Assembly (NCBI GenBank): GCA_045538465.1
Contig: JAZSRK010000078.1
Coordinates: 1-64,000, forward strand
Reading direction: 5' to 3'
DNA length: 64,000 nucleotides
DNA from: Limiplasma sp045538465
GTDB taxonomy: Bacteria; Bacillota; Clostridia; Christensenellales; Aristaeellaceae
Of this stretch, positions 24,421 to 34,372 are shown in pieces. The notes under the pieces were generated by a model. That model was not told the origin of the DNA. It did no database searches and saw nothing but the letters and a program-made list of their open reading frames with translations. The stretch's first letter is position 1, and each line of letters begins with the position of its first letter. The position numbers were made by a program, and so were the translations under genes.

Positions 24421-25296
24421 ATAAAAAAGCATTTTAGTTTTAGGGAGTGTGGTGCCTATGTGATGTTTGCTTTGCTTGTTGCTGTTGGTTTGGTGGTGAT
24501 GCTGTCACCTATCATTAAGCAAGAAATGGAACTGCGTTCCGGTGCTCTTGAGTATATTTCTCTTAAGCAAACCGTACAAGGTGAATCCCAAACCGCTGTG
24601 ACACCTTCGTCCCAATTACCGGCAGCTACTGTTCCAGTTGTACTGCCAACTTTAGCAGAGACTGTGCCATATGTTGAGTCGTCAAAAGACTTGCCATACA
24701 GCCATGAAACACCAGCAGAAGAAATTGATTTTCAAAGCTGCTTGGATATCAATCCGGATTTTGTTGGCTGGCTCAGACTACCTGGAACAAGCATAGATTA
24801 CCCAGTTGTGCAATCAGATCGGGTGGAGTACTACTTAACTCACACGTTCTACGGTGAGAAAAACAAAGTTGGGACTCTGTTCACGCTTGGAAAAACTGAT
24901 CTCGTCACTCCGAGCCAGAACATTGCAATCTATGGACACCACATGCGCAGGACAAGGGCACAAACAATGTTTGAACCCTTGCATAACTTCAAGAAAGGAG
25001 GTTTTGTCGAACAAGCACCCGTGATCTATTTCGACACACTATACCAGAAAGGAGTGTACACAATTTTTGCCGCATGCAATATGCGGTCAACCGAATGGGA
25101 CGCATCAATGACAAGTTTCAGCGATCCTGTCGCATTCATGCGGTATGTCGAAATGATCAAATCCAGATCATTTTTTGATGTCGAAGTCGAGGTCACAGCA
25201 GCCGATCAGCTGCTGACCTTGATCACCTGCGACCGTAATTACGACAGTGACGATGGTCGTTTGATTGTCTTAGCAGTAAAAAAACAAAAGGAGTGA
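24421..25296 (+). CDS. srtB: Class B sortase
   Basis: Membrane-anchored transpeptidase of about 291 aa that should attach the adjacent adhesin to the wall. A cytoplasmic KKHFSFRECG segment leads to one transmembrane helix (YVMFALLVAVGLVVMLSPII). The catalytic domain follows: VGWLRLPGTSIDYPVVQ, the catalytic His in IYGHHM, Cys in LLTLITCDRN and Arg in DDGRLIVLA. AAAGGAG at 24406-24412 stands 8 nt before ATA 24421. The nearest in-frame ATG (24400) lies before this site and TTG 24385 has none, so an ATA start is proposed. The stop is 4 nt before the adhesin start, so the two genes form an enzyme-substrate pair. Confidence 0.9.
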   Translation: MKKHFSFRECGAYVMFALLVAVGLVVMLSPIIKQEMELRSGALEYISLKQTVQGESQTAVTPSSQLPAATVPVVLPTLAETVPYVESSKDLPYSHETPAEEIDFQSCLDINPDFVGWLRLPGTSIDYPVVQSDRVEYYLTHTFYGEKNKVGTLFTLGKTDLVTPSQNIAIYGHHMRRTRAQTMFEPLHNFKKGGFVEQAPVIYFDTLYQKGVYTIFAACNMRSTEWDASMTSFSDPVAFMRYVEMIKSRSFFDVEVEVTAADQLLTLITCDRNYDSDDGRLIVLAVKKQKE

Positions 25297-25300
25297 AAAA

Positions 25301-28300
25301 ATGAAAATCACAAAAACAAAAAGAATTCTGTGTCTGTTCTTGGCACTCGGCCTGTTCCTTGTGAGTGTGCTGCCGGTTACTCTTGCTGAGGAAAACGCTG
25401 TGATCGAGGCTCCGATCATTGATGAGTACCTTCTCGATGAAGCCACAGCATGCGAAGTTGAATCAAACGCAGAAGCCGACAACGAAGAACCCATTGAACA
25501 GCCGGAAGAGACCATGGAAAGTGAAGCTGAACCTTTCGTGGAAAGTGAAGAAGTCCTGGTAATCGCTGATGAACCGTCCGAACAAGTCGATAGCGCAGAA
25601 CCCGTTCTCTCTATTGCTGAAGCAGTTGATGAGTACGGGTTTTGTTATGGGAAAATCACTATGGCAACGGATGTGTATTCGTCTCCTGGTCGTACTGATG
25701 AAAATCGTAGTTATACTTTGACCAGTAGCAGCTCTATTGTGCTGGTACATTCTATCGGCGAGATGGCAGAAATCTGGTTTGCAGTGAATAACGGAGATGT
25801 CGTCAATGGCTATGTAGAAAAAACCACGCTTGATGATGTAGCCATTTCCGAGAGCGCAATGAAAGATACCCAAATGGTGAGCGCAACAATTGGCAACGAA
25901 CTGGTTGATGTACCGGTTGTGAATGCAAACAAGATTGAGCGGGAAGAACAGGTGAATACTGAACCACTTATGGAAGAACCGCCTATCGAATTCGACGAGA
26001 CTACGCCTGATACAGAAGCTCCAGAAGCTGAGGAGCCTCATGAAAACGTTGAGCTGCCCGAAACTGAGATCAATACACTACAGCCGTCTGACTCTGGTGA
26101 ACTCGAGCAGAATGAAGTAATTCCAGATTCGGATGAGATGAACGACGCTACTGAGAATCCTTCTACCGCAGAAGAAAATGATGTTTCCGATGATGTCGCA
26201 TCTGAGGATACACCAGAAGCGGAAGATGGTGAAGAAGATGAAGTTGTGGGCGAAGTTCCCATGATGGCTACTTTCGCAATGGCTCGCAGTTTTGTCCCTT
26301 CTTTGAAGCCTGTATATGCAAACCTTGGCAGTTTTACTGTCGGTCAGACTGGTGTACACGGTAGTTCCGGTGACGATAGCTACAAACAGTTGGCTGCTGC
26401 GCCTGATTATGGTACTGTATATGCAACACCCCACTACCTTGATAACGTGACAGTTTACTGTCTGGAGCATATGTTCGATGGACCCGGTGAACGCACTGAT
26501 GATGGCTCCATTGGTGAGACTGGTCCCTATACGATCGTTGATCTGGAAACGTACTATCATACTCCTGGCAAGTCCGGTACCATCTTTTCTTCCAGAACCA
26601 TGCACGCCATTGCATGGGTGATGCGCCATTCCTATCCGTATCAGGTACTGGATCTGAACTATGCTGACAATGAGAACTGGTGCCGTGCAGCGTGTCAGTT
26701 TGCTATTCGTCAGGTGATCAAGGAATTGGAAGGCAGCCAATTTGTTAGATATTACTGGGATCTTGATTCTTTCTACCGTCGGGCAGATTCCGCGCCTGAA
26801 GAATACCTTGCATACGCCCGTTGGCTGGCTGACAATGCAATTGCTAGAGCTTCGATCACCGGTAAGATCAACGTAACAAACAAGTCCACTTCCATCAGTG
26901 GTGGAAAATACATCTATAGCGCCACATTTACGACGGATGCAGATCGGATTCGCATTGAAAAGAAGTATGGCACCATGACCGGTAACAGCGGTGGATCGGA
27001 TGACACATATTACTATCTGCTCAGTGGTGATAAGATTTCTATCACTTCCACTATAGCCAATGCGACAATCAAAGCAGAATCGCTGCCCGCACCGGATGAA
27101 GAGGCTTTTTTCATGGTCGGCATCCCGGCAGCATGGTTGCAGAAGGTTATCATTCCATACACTGGTGCTCCCTGGCCTTACCAGTCTACTTCTGTTACTT
27201 TTGAACTGCCGTATGGTTCTCTTGCAGTAGTCAAGAAAGATGCTGCAAGCAGTAAGGCTTTGAAAGGGGCAGTCTTTGAGCTGCTGGATAGTAGTGGTTC
27301 CGTCATTCAGACGAAAACGACTGATGCGAATGGTAAAGCCACTTTTTCCGAACTGCCTGCAGGGAGCTATACTGTCCGAGAAAAGGCACCGCCCGAAGGA
27401 TATACACTGGGCTCGGCGAGTTCTCAAGCAGCAACAGTAAAAGCTGGCGAAACCGCTTCTCTCACATTCAAAAACGATCTCATCAATGCAAAGATCAAGA
27501 TCAAAAAGATCGATGCATTGACTAAGACTCCCCTTGAAGGAGTCACGTTTGAAATCAAGCGTTTGTCAGCGCCGACCGCTTTGGGTAATGAAGGTGTCGG
27601 TACTTCCATTTCCATTTCTACCAACAGCGAAGGTATTGCGGAGACCGGCTGGTTGCCCTGGGGAAAATATCAAATTGTTGAAACCAGTTGCCCTCAGCAC
27701 TACGAAACCCCTGATTTCTCCACTACCATTGAAGCTTATGAAGATGGAAAGACCTACACAATTTCGGTTCAGAACGAACCCACAAAGGGATATATCCAAA
27801 TCACCAAGAAGGATGAATTGGATGCGACACCCATTGCGGGGGTTACTTTTGACATCTTCTATAATGACGAATACGGCGAAGGGCTGGCTGCCACTATGGT
27901 AACGGATAAAAATGGTGTAGCTGTATCGCCGGCACTACGCAAGGGCCACTACATTGTCAAAGAGCATGAAAATCCGGTTGGCTATCTTCTGGATCTGGTA
28001 AGCATCAACTGTTCGGTTGAATCTGATGTCACCACCAAACTTACTGCATCGAATTGTCCTGTGCAGGGTACGATTGAGATTCACAAGACAGATGAACTGA
28101 CTGGTGAAGCACTTGCCGGTGCAGAGTTTACAATCACTCGCATTACTGGTCTTCCTTCTCACGATGGTGTTGGTGAGGGCGAAGTCGTTGAAGTGCTCAC
28201 GACAGATGAAAATGGCTTTGCCAAGTCTTCTCTCCTTACTTGGGGTACTTACCGTGTTGAAGAAACTAAGGTGCCGGCACATTATGTAGACAACCATTAC

Positions 28301-31300
28301 TCTGTAGATGTCAGTATTACTGATGAAGTGACTGTATGCGAAGTAGATGTCGAGAATGAACCCACTAAGGGTTGGATCAGCCTGACCAAAACTGATCGCC
28401 TGAATGGTAATCCCATCAAGGGAGTCAAGTTCGACATTTTCTATAACGATGCATATGGAGAAGGTTTGGCTGCTACCATGACCACAGATGCAAATGGTGT
28501 GGCCATTTCTCCGCCCCTGCGAAAGGGCAGTTATCTCGTGAAGGAAAGCGGCGTTACCGATGGATATGTTTTTGAAGAATTGAACTTCTCCGCTGTTGTT
28601 CATTCTGATGAAACGACCTATCTCACCGCAACAAATCAACCAGTGCAGGTACAGCTCCAAATCTTCAAGCGTGATAGTGAAGAATCCTTTGGTGATATCG
28701 CTATCATGGATACCCGTGGGGATGGTATTCTGACGGGCGCAGAGTTCCAAGTAACTGCAGCTGCCAAAATCACAGACCGACAGGGTAATGTGATCTACAA
28801 CAAGGGTGATGTTGTGTGTGAATCTCTTCGTACTGATGGTGAGAATGCTGCTGTGTTGACCGAACCTCTTTGGCCCGGTAAATACAATGTCGTTGAAGTA
28901 ACTCCCCCCACTGGGTATCAGGCAAGCACAAAGGTAGTAAGCATCGATGCTACCGATGCCGCCAAGCAGTCCGCAGTTGCCGTTGTTACGTACGATGCCG
29001 TGAAGACCAACAAAATTCTGTACGGTGCTATCAGCGTTGTGAAGTTTTTGGGAGACAATCAGATTCATGAAAGTGGTGTGATTGAGACTCCTGAGAAGGG
29101 TGCAGAGTTCGAGATCTATCTCAAGAGCTCTGGTTCCTATGAAAGCGCACGTGATTGCGAGCGTGACAAGATTGTGACCAACAAGAATGGCAAAGCAAAA
29201 ACAAAGGCTTTGCCGTATGGCGTATATGTGATGCAACAGACTGTTGGTCAGGAAGGTCATATGTTGATGAGTCCGATCGAATTCATGATCGATGGGACCG
29301 AAGAGCTGAATGATCCTCCCACGCTGATTTTGAACAATACTGCCATTCGTTATCGCCTGCGAATCATTAAGACGGATGCCGAAACTGGTAAAACCATCAC
29401 TTTGGCACATACCGCTTTCAAGCTGAAGGATACCAATGGCGAGTATGTAAAGCAGTCTGTCAGTTATCCTACTCCGATGACCATTGACACGTTTGAAACC
29501 GATGAGAATGGCATCGTGGTGCTGCCCGAAACCGTCAAATGGGGGCATTACACCATCGAGGAAGTTACCTCTCCCGAGGGATACATTATTAACAGCGACG
29601 GGGTCGATGTATTCGTTGGTCATGTCGGTGATGCACCGGAAGAGATTTACGAACTTGAAGTTCAGGTACCCAATGATCCGGTAAAGGGACGCATCGTGAT
29701 CGAAAAGAAAGGCAATAGACTGGTTGGCTTCGAAACTATGAAAGACGAAAATGGTATGGAATACATGAAACCTGTATATGAGTACCGATATTTGTCCGGT
29801 GTAGTATTCGATATCAAAGCAGCCGATGATGTGATTGGTAAAGATGGCACCACTTGGTATCAGAAAGGAGATGTGGTGGAAACCATCACTACCAATAGTG
29901 AAGGACCTGTAAGCTCTTCTGAGTTGCCTTTGGGTAAGTATACTGTTGAGGAAGTCCAGACTCCTGATGGATACTATTGCGATCCTACCATCTATGAGGC
30001 GAACCTTTCCTTTGTCGATAACCAGACTAAGGTGGTAGAGCTTCAACTGGATATCGAAAACGAGTATCTGCCCATTGAAATTCATGTCGATAAGACAAAA
30101 GACGTGCTGCGGCCTGTGACTGCTGCGAATGAAATGATTCATCAGGCTCTGTCTGCTGAACCTGGTACCGGTTTCACCTTTGGCCTCTACAACATCAATA
30201 CGATCGAGTACGATGGCGGTACACTGGAAGCAAACACATTGTTGGCAACTGCAACCACGAATGATGATGGTAAGCTGGTATTCACTGGTTACTATCCGCA
30301 CGGCGAATACTTTATTCGTGAACTTGGCGGGCCCGATGGTTGGATTCTGTCCGAAGGAAGGTATCGGGTCAATCTTCAGCCTGATATGGCAGCTGAAGAT
30401 CATGTGATACGTGTTCACTTCTCTCGTCCTATTCACAACAAGCTGATCCATTCTACCGTGACTCTGACCAAAACCGATCTGACTGGCGCTTCTACCGTAC
30501 CGGGTGCTCTCATTGAGGTTAAGAACAGTAGTGGTGAAACCATCTACCGGGAAATCACAGATGAGAATGGTGAGATTCCGGATATCCCCGTTACTCCCGG
30601 CTGTTACACCTTTACGGAAGTTCTCGCACCCAATGGCTATGCGCTGAATGAAGCGGTTATGAGCTTTGAAGTTGATGCAGAGGGTAATGTCAGCGGTCAA
30701 ACTGTAATCAGAGATGATTATTCCAGAGTAGTACTACTGAAAAAAGATGGATATGGTCAGCCTCTCGAAGGCGTTGTATTCGCCCTAGTTGATGCAAATG
30801 ATAAGGAGATCATGACCGCAAAATCCAACGAAAATGGTGAGGTAATCTTCGAGCGCATTCCGTTTGGCAAATTCATCATTAGAGAGAGTCAGCCCCTACC
30901 CGGCTATAAGGCAAGCGATGTGGAAGTTGAACTAAGTATTGATGGTACATTCGTTAATCCGTCTGTTCCCATCGCTACCATTACTAACCAGCTCATGGTT
31001 CTGAACGGTGTTAAGCTGGACAACAGCGGAAATCCACACGGTGGAGCAGAGTTCTGCCTTATCAATGCCGTGACCGGTGATGTAGTTGATACCGCCACCA
31101 GCAATGCGGATGGCACATTCAGCATGAGCAACTTCGATATCGGTTATTGGGTACTCCGCGAAACCAAAGCGCCGGAAGGCTTCTCGCTGATGAAGGATAT
31201 CGACTTGACCGTTGATGAATTCTGGTCGGAAGAAGATGTGGTAAAATGCGTAAATATTCCAAATCACTATTCTTTCATGAAGATTAACCATTACTGGCAG

Positions 31301-31654
31301 CCTCTTGCAGGTGTTAAGTTCGCCATTGAGGATGAAAGTGGAAACAAAGTGCAGGAAGCAATCTCTGGTGAAGATGGTGTAGTCACTTTCACCAATCTGA
31401 ACCCAGGCACATACCTGATCAGGGAAATCGAAGCGCTTTATGGCTATACAAGGTCGGATGAGACTCTCAGTGTTACGATTGATGCTGACTATATGCCTCC
31501 CAAGAAGTTGAAGCGTATGGTCAACTATCCGGATATTGAGACGGGTATTGATCTGATCTTCACGCCCACCATGCTCATGGGAAGCTTTGTTGCGATTCTT
31601 GGCATTGCTGGCGCAGTGCTATATCGCAGACACATGAAGAAGAAACGCAAGTAA
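25301..31654 (+). CDS. Giant thioester/Cna-B surface adhesin
   Basis: A 2117-aa secreted wall protein. It has a signal peptide (RILCLFLALGLFLVSVLPVTLAEE), then a Glu-rich, probably disordered stretch to about residue 330. A thioester-type adhesion domain follows, with YCLEH (Cys387) and CQFAIRQ (Gln466) in the right order for an internal Cys-Gln bond. From about residue 639 there are about 14 SpaA/Cna-B repeats (e.g. KGYIQITKKDELD..GVTFDIF and APEGYxL turns), which normally carry Lys-Asn isopeptide bonds. The C-terminus has NYPDIETG (2075-2082), a likely sorting signal, then a hydrophobic helix and RRHMKKKRK. AGGAG precedes ATG. It probably mediates attachment during mating or to host surfaces; the ligand is unknown. 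Confidence 0.92.
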   Translation: MKITKTKRILCLFLALGLFLVSVLPVTLAEENAVIEAPIIDEYLLDEATACEVESNAEADNEEPIEQPEETMESEAEPFVESEEVLVIADEPSEQVDSAEPVLSIAEAVDEYGFCYGKITMATDVYSSPGRTDENRSYTLTSSSSIVLVHSIGEMAEIWFAVNNGDVVNGYVEKTTLDDVAISESAMKDTQMVSATIGNELVDVPVVNANKIEREEQVNTEPLMEEPPIEFDETTPDTEAPEAEEPHENVELPETEINTLQPSDSGELEQNEVIPDSDEMNDATENPSTAEENDVSDDVASEDTPEAEDGEEDEVVGEVPMMATFAMARSFVPSLKPVYANLGSFTVGQTGVHGSSGDDSYKQLAAAPDYGTVYATPHYLDNVTVYCLEHMFDGPGERTDDGSIGETGPYTIVDLETYYHTPGKSGTIFSSRTMHAIAWVMRHSYPYQVLDLNYADNENWCRAACQFAIRQVIKELEGSQFVRYYWDLDSFYRRADSAPEEYLAYARWLADNAIARASITGKINVTNKSTSISGGKYIYSATFTTDADRIRIEKKYGTMTGNSGGSDDTYYYLLSGDKISITSTIANATIKAESLPAPDEEAFFMVGIPAAWLQKVIIPYTGAPWPYQSTSVTFELPYGSLAVVKKDAASSKALKGAVFELLDSSGSVIQTKTTDANGKATFSELPAGSYTVREKAPPEGYTLGSASSQAATVKAGETASLTFKNDLINAKIKIKKIDALTKTPLEGVTFEIKRLSAPTALGNEGVGTSISISTNSEGIAETGWLPWGKYQIVETSCPQHYETPDFSTTIEAYEDGKTYTISVQNEPTKGYIQITKKDELDATPIAGVTFDIFYNDEYGEGLAATMVTDKNGVAVSPALRKGHYIVKEHENPVGYLLDLVSINCSVESDVTTKLTASNCPVQGTIEIHKTDELTGEALAGAEFTITRITGLPSHDGVGEGEVVEVLTTDENGFAKSSLLTWGTYRVEETKVPAHYVDNHYSVDVSITDEVTVCEVDVENEPTKGWISLTKTDRLNGNPIKGVKFDIFYNDAYGEGLAATMTTDANGVAISPPLRKGSYLVKESGVTDGYVFEELNFSAVVHSDETTYLTATNQPVQVQLQIFKRDSEESFGDIAIMDTRGDGILTGAEFQVTAAAKITDRQGNVIYNKGDVVCESLRTDGENAAVLTEPLWPGKYNVVEVTPPTGYQASTKVVSIDATDAAKQSAVAVVTYDAVKTNKILYGAISVVKFLGDNQIHESGVIETPEKGAEFEIYLKSSGSYESARDCERDKIVTNKNGKAKTKALPYGVYVMQQTVGQEGHMLMSPIEFMIDGTEELNDPPTLILNNTAIRYRLRIIKTDAETGKTITLAHTAFKLKDTNGEYVKQSVSYPTPMTIDTFETDENGIVVLPETVKWGHYTIEEVTSPEGYIINSDGVDVFVGHVGDAPEEIYELEVQVPNDPVKGRIVIEKKGNRLVGFETMKDENGMEYMKPVYEYRYLSGVVFDIKAADDVIGKDGTTWYQKGDVVETITTNSEGPVSSSELPLGKYTVEEVQTPDGYYCDPTIYEANLSFVDNQTKVVELQLDIENEYLPIEIHVDKTKDVLRPVTAANEMIHQALSAEPGTGFTFGLYNINTIEYDGGTLEANTLLATATTNDDGKLVFTGYYPHGEYFIRELGGPDGWILSEGRYRVNLQPDMAAEDHVIRVHFSRPIHNKLIHSTVTLTKTDLTGASTVPGALIEVKNSSGETIYREITDENGEIPDIPVTPGCYTFTEVLAPNGYALNEAVMSFEVDAEGNVSGQTVIRDDYSRVVLLKKDGYGQPLEGVVFALVDANDKEIMTAKSNENGEVIFERIPFGKFIIRESQPLPGYKASDVEVELSIDGTFVNPSVPIATITNQLMVLNGVKLDNSGNPHGGAEFCLINAVTGDVVDTATSNADGTFSMSNFDIGYWVLRETKAPEGFSLMKDIDLTVDEFWSEEDVVKCVNIPNHYSFMKINHYWQPLAGVKFAIEDESGNKVQEAISGEDGVVTFTNLNPGTYLIREIEALYGYTRSDETLSVTIDADYMPPKKLKRMVNYPDIETGIDLIFTPTMLMGSFVAILGIAGAVLYRRHMKKKRK

Positions 31655-31660
31655 GGCAAT

Positions 31661-31690
31661 GAAGGGAGACTGTTTCAACGGTCTCCCTTC
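31661..31690 (+). terminator. Hairpin between adhesin and pcfB
   Basis: The stem GAAGGGAGAC / GTCTCCCTTC has a 10-nt loop and a weak T content after it. It may be an attenuator, since transfer genes continue 34 bp downstream. Confidence 0.65.
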
Positions 31691-31723
31691 ATTCTATCCC
31701 ACGAATGAGAAAGGAGGACATAT

Positions 31724-32200
31724 GTGCAAGAGGATCTCGAAAACAAAACTGTCACGATAGCAGTAAGCGGGGCCAAAATGAGCGGGCGCGTGCTAAAGAC
31801 AGCAATTCAAAAGCTGTTGGAATACCGTAAACATCCATCGCAAGCCAAGGGAGTCATCAGACATGGTAAGCAAACGGTTAAGCAGCTTATTGGGCAGGAT
31901 CAAGGGGTAAGCACCATAGAACTAAACGATCCTGATATCAAACGTTTTGAACGCATTGCAAGGAAATATGGCGTCGATTATGCGATTAAGAAGGTGAACG
32001 GAAAAGACGACTATTATCAGATCTTTTTCAAGGCACGGGATGCCGATGCGCTAACCAGCGCTTTGACCGAATACGCGAATCAGAAGCATGTCAGAAGCAA
32101 AAAGCCATCCGTCTTGCAGCTTATGAAAAGCCTGAAGGCAAAACTCATGACGATGGACAAGAAGGTCACCAAAGACAAGACCAAGGAGCATTCGCTGTGA
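31724..32200 (+). CDS. PcfB/DUF3801 family conjugation protein
   Basis: A 158-aa cytosolic protein of the PcfB family found beside VirD4 in Gram-positive transfer systems, thought to bridge relaxosome and coupling protein. Visible family features are VTIAVSGAKMSGRVLKTAIQKLL near the N-terminus, GKQTVKQLIGQDQGV, and FERIARKYGVDYAIKK. The C-terminus is basic. GTG 31724 follows AAAGGAGG by about 6 nt. It overlaps the VirD4 gene by 4 nt, so the two are translated together. Confidence 0.85.
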   Translation: MQEDLENKTVTIAVSGAKMSGRVLKTAIQKLLEYRKHPSQAKGVIRHGKQTVKQLIGQDQGVSTIELNDPDIKRFERIARKYGVDYAIKKVNGKDDYYQIFFKARDADALTSALTEYANQKHVRSKKPSVLQLMKSLKAKLMTMDKKVTKDKTKEHSL

Positions 32201-33966
32201 ACATCAAGAAGCTTGTAATCCCAAACATACCATATGTGTTGCTTGGTCTATACTCGACCAAGATTGGCGAGGCATGGCGAATGACACCTGGGGGCGATTT
32301 ATCAGAAAAGCTGAGAAACATCCTGGAGGGCTTCCATATAGCATTTCGGTCAGTATTTCCTAGTTTTTTTCCTTCTGATCTGGCAATAGGCATCCTCGTT
32401 GGCTTGATGCTGAAGATTGTTGTTTATGTGAAGGGGAAGAATGCGAAGAAATATCGTAAGAATGTTGAATATGGGTCAGCACGTTGGGGAACCGGAGAAG
32501 ATATTAGGCCATATATTGATCCCAACTTCCAGAACAATGTGATATTGACTCAAACCGAAAGACTGACCATGAATAATCGTCCCAAAAATCCCAAAACAGC
32601 ACGAAACAAAAATGTGTTGGTAATTGGCGGCTCGGGAAGTGGTAAGACACGGTTTTGGCTAAAGCCCAATCTAATGCAGTGCCACAGCTCTTATGTTGTT
32701 ACCGATCCGAAAGGCAGCATTGTTGTTGAATGTGGCAAACTGCTGCTCAAAAAGGGTTATCAACTGAAAATCCTGAACACAATCAACTTCACTAAATCGA
32801 TGCACTATAATCCTTTTGTGTACATTCACTCTGAGAAGGACATTTTGAAGCTGGTCACTTGCCTGATCACGAATACAAAGGGGGATGGTAAGGCAGGCGA
32901 TGAGTTTTGGACGAAAGCGGAAATGCTTTTGTACACGGCTCTTATTGGCTATTTGCACTATGAAGCGCCAGATGAAGAAAAGAATTTCGCTGCGCTAGTT
33001 GAGATGATCAATTCTATGGAAACCAGAGAGGATGATGAATCGTTTCAAAATGTTGTTGATTTGATGTTTGAGGAATTGGAGGCACGCGAGCCAAATCACT
33101 TTGCTGTCAGGCAATACAAGAAATACAAACTGGCTGCCGGCAAAACAGCAAAGTCAATACTTATCTCATGTGGTGCTCGTTTGGCTCCGTTCGACATTCA
33201 AGAACTGCGCGAGGTAACAGCCTATGACGAACTGGAACTGGATACTCTTGGAGAACAAAAAACAGCTTTGTTCCTCATCATGAGTGATACAGATGACACT
33301 TTCAATTTTTTGATCTCTATGTGTTACACCCAGCTGTTCAATTTGCTCTGTGAAGTAGCAGATGACAAGCATGGTGGCAGACTTCCAATCCATGTTCGGT
33401 GTTTGATTGATGAATGTGCAAACATCGGTCAGATTCCCAAACTAGAGAAACTAATCGCCACAATCCGCAGCCGTGAGATATCCGCATGTCTTGTATTGCA
33501 AGCACAAAGCCAGCTGAAAGCGCTCTACAAGGACAATGCAGATACCATTATCGGAAATATGGACAGCCGTATCTTCCTCGGCGGTTCAGAGCCAACCACG
33601 CTAAAAGAACTGAATCAAGCTCTGGGGAAAGAAACGATTGATACTTTCAATACAGGCGAAAATCGCGGCAGAGAAGTATCGCACTCGCTCAACTACCAAA
33701 AGCTTGGCAAAGAGCTTATGAGCATTGATGAGCTGGCTGTCATGGATGGTGGTAAATGTATTTTACAGCTGAGAGGCGTACGCCCATTTCTGTCTGAAAA
33801 ATACGACATAACAAAGCATCCGAACTACAGATATTTATCTGATGCAGATCCACGAAATGCATTGGATATCGAAGGTTATCTGAAGGCCAGATTACGCTTA
33901 AGGAAGGATGAGGAATATGATTCCTATGAAATGGAGGTAGATAGTAACGAAGAAGAAGGTGATTAA
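32197..33966 (+). CDS. VirD4/TraG-type coupling protein
   Basis: A 589-aa hexameric ATPase that feeds the relaxase-DNA complex to the transfer channel. Two N-terminal membrane segments (about residues 5-20 and 60-80) anchor it. Walker A VIGGSGSGKTRFW, then YVVTDPKGSIVVECG, Walker B RCLIDECANIGQIPKLEKLIATIRS and LQAQSQLKALY follow in family order. Length is typical. It starts at GTG, 7 nt after AAGGAG, within the PcfB stop. A terminator-like hairpin lies 60 bp after the stop. Confidence 0.95.
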   Translation: MNIKKLVIPNIPYVLLGLYSTKIGEAWRMTPGGDLSEKLRNILEGFHIAFRSVFPSFFPSDLAIGILVGLMLKIVVYVKGKNAKKYRKNVEYGSARWGTGEDIRPYIDPNFQNNVILTQTERLTMNNRPKNPKTARNKNVLVIGGSGSGKTRFWLKPNLMQCHSSYVVTDPKGSIVVECGKLLLKKGYQLKILNTINFTKSMHYNPFVYIHSEKDILKLVTCLITNTKGDGKAGDEFWTKAEMLLYTALIGYLHYEAPDEEKNFAALVEMINSMETREDDESFQNVVDLMFEELEAREPNHFAVRQYKKYKLAAGKTAKSILISCGARLAPFDIQELREVTAYDELELDTLGEQKTALFLIMSDTDDTFNFLISMCYTQLFNLLCEVADDKHGGRLPIHVRCLIDECANIGQIPKLEKLIATIRSREISACLVLQAQSQLKALYKDNADTIIGNMDSRIFLGGSEPTTLKELNQALGKETIDTFNTGENRGREVSHSLNYQKLGKELMSIDELAVMDGGKCILQLRGVRPFLSEKYDITKHPNYRYLSDADPRNALDIEGYLKARLRLRKDEEYDSYEMEVDSNEEEGD

Positions 33967-34026
33967 CTGAGAATATCTTGGATCAGAGCTCCCCCTTTAT
34001 CTCCATGTATATCTGAATAACCCCTG

Positions 34027-34057
34027 AACGCCGATAGCAAAGCTGTCGGCGTTTTTC
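34027..34057 (+). terminator. Rho-independent terminator after the virD4-type gene
   Basis: The stem AACGCCGATA / TGTCGGCGTT (one wobble pair) and a 7-nt loop are followed by TTT. The Maff2 gene begins 40 bp downstream. Confidence 0.8.
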
Positions 34058-34096
34058 TATCACATCAAATACAGAATATATGGAGGTAATGAAATA

Positions 34097-34312
34097 ATGG
34101 CATTTTTCGCAGAAGCAATTAAGACCCTACAGACTCTTGTTACCGCACTGGGTGCCGGTTTGGGCATCTGGGGTGTGATCAATCTTCTTGAAGGCTACGG
34201 TAATGATAACCCGGGTGCAAAGAGCCAGGGTATTAAACAACTCATGGCCGGTGGCGGTGTAGCACTGATTGGCGCTACTCTGGTGCCCATGCTCAGCAGT
34301 CTTTTTGGTTGA
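34097..34312 (+). CDS. Maff2 family membrane protein (possible pilin-like subunit)
   Basis: A 71-aa protein with two hydrophobic segments (about 8-28 and 47-68) around a short polar loop GYGNDNPGAKSQG. This matches the Maff2 family and resembles VirB2-type small channel subunits in size and position. GGAGG lies 7 nt before ATG. It sits between two hairpins, so its message could be processed separately and accumulate, as expected for a structural subunit. The pilin role is an inference. Confidence 0.85.
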   Translation: MAFFAEAIKTLQTLVTALGAGLGIWGVINLLEGYGNDNPGAKSQGIKQLMAGGGVALIGATLVPMLSSLFG

Positions 34313-34327
34313 TCTGAATAAGCCCCT

Positions 34328-34354
34328 GCCCCACTCTCACAGACGGAGTGGGGC
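34328..34354 (+). promoter_or_regulatory. Hairpin immediately before the VirB6 ribosome site
   Basis: The 9-bp stem GCCCCACTC / GAGTGGGGC with a 9-nt loop ends 1 nt before GAAAGGAGG of the next gene and has no U tract. It is probably an RNA stability or processing element. Confidence 0.65.
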
Positions 34355-34372
34355 GAAAGGAGGGATCGCTCA

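Noticed and set aside
27935..30700. A 921-codon open frame antisense to the adhesin
   Set aside because: It mirrors the repeated Cna-B codons, has no ribosome site or recognisable domain, and lies opposite a clear gene.
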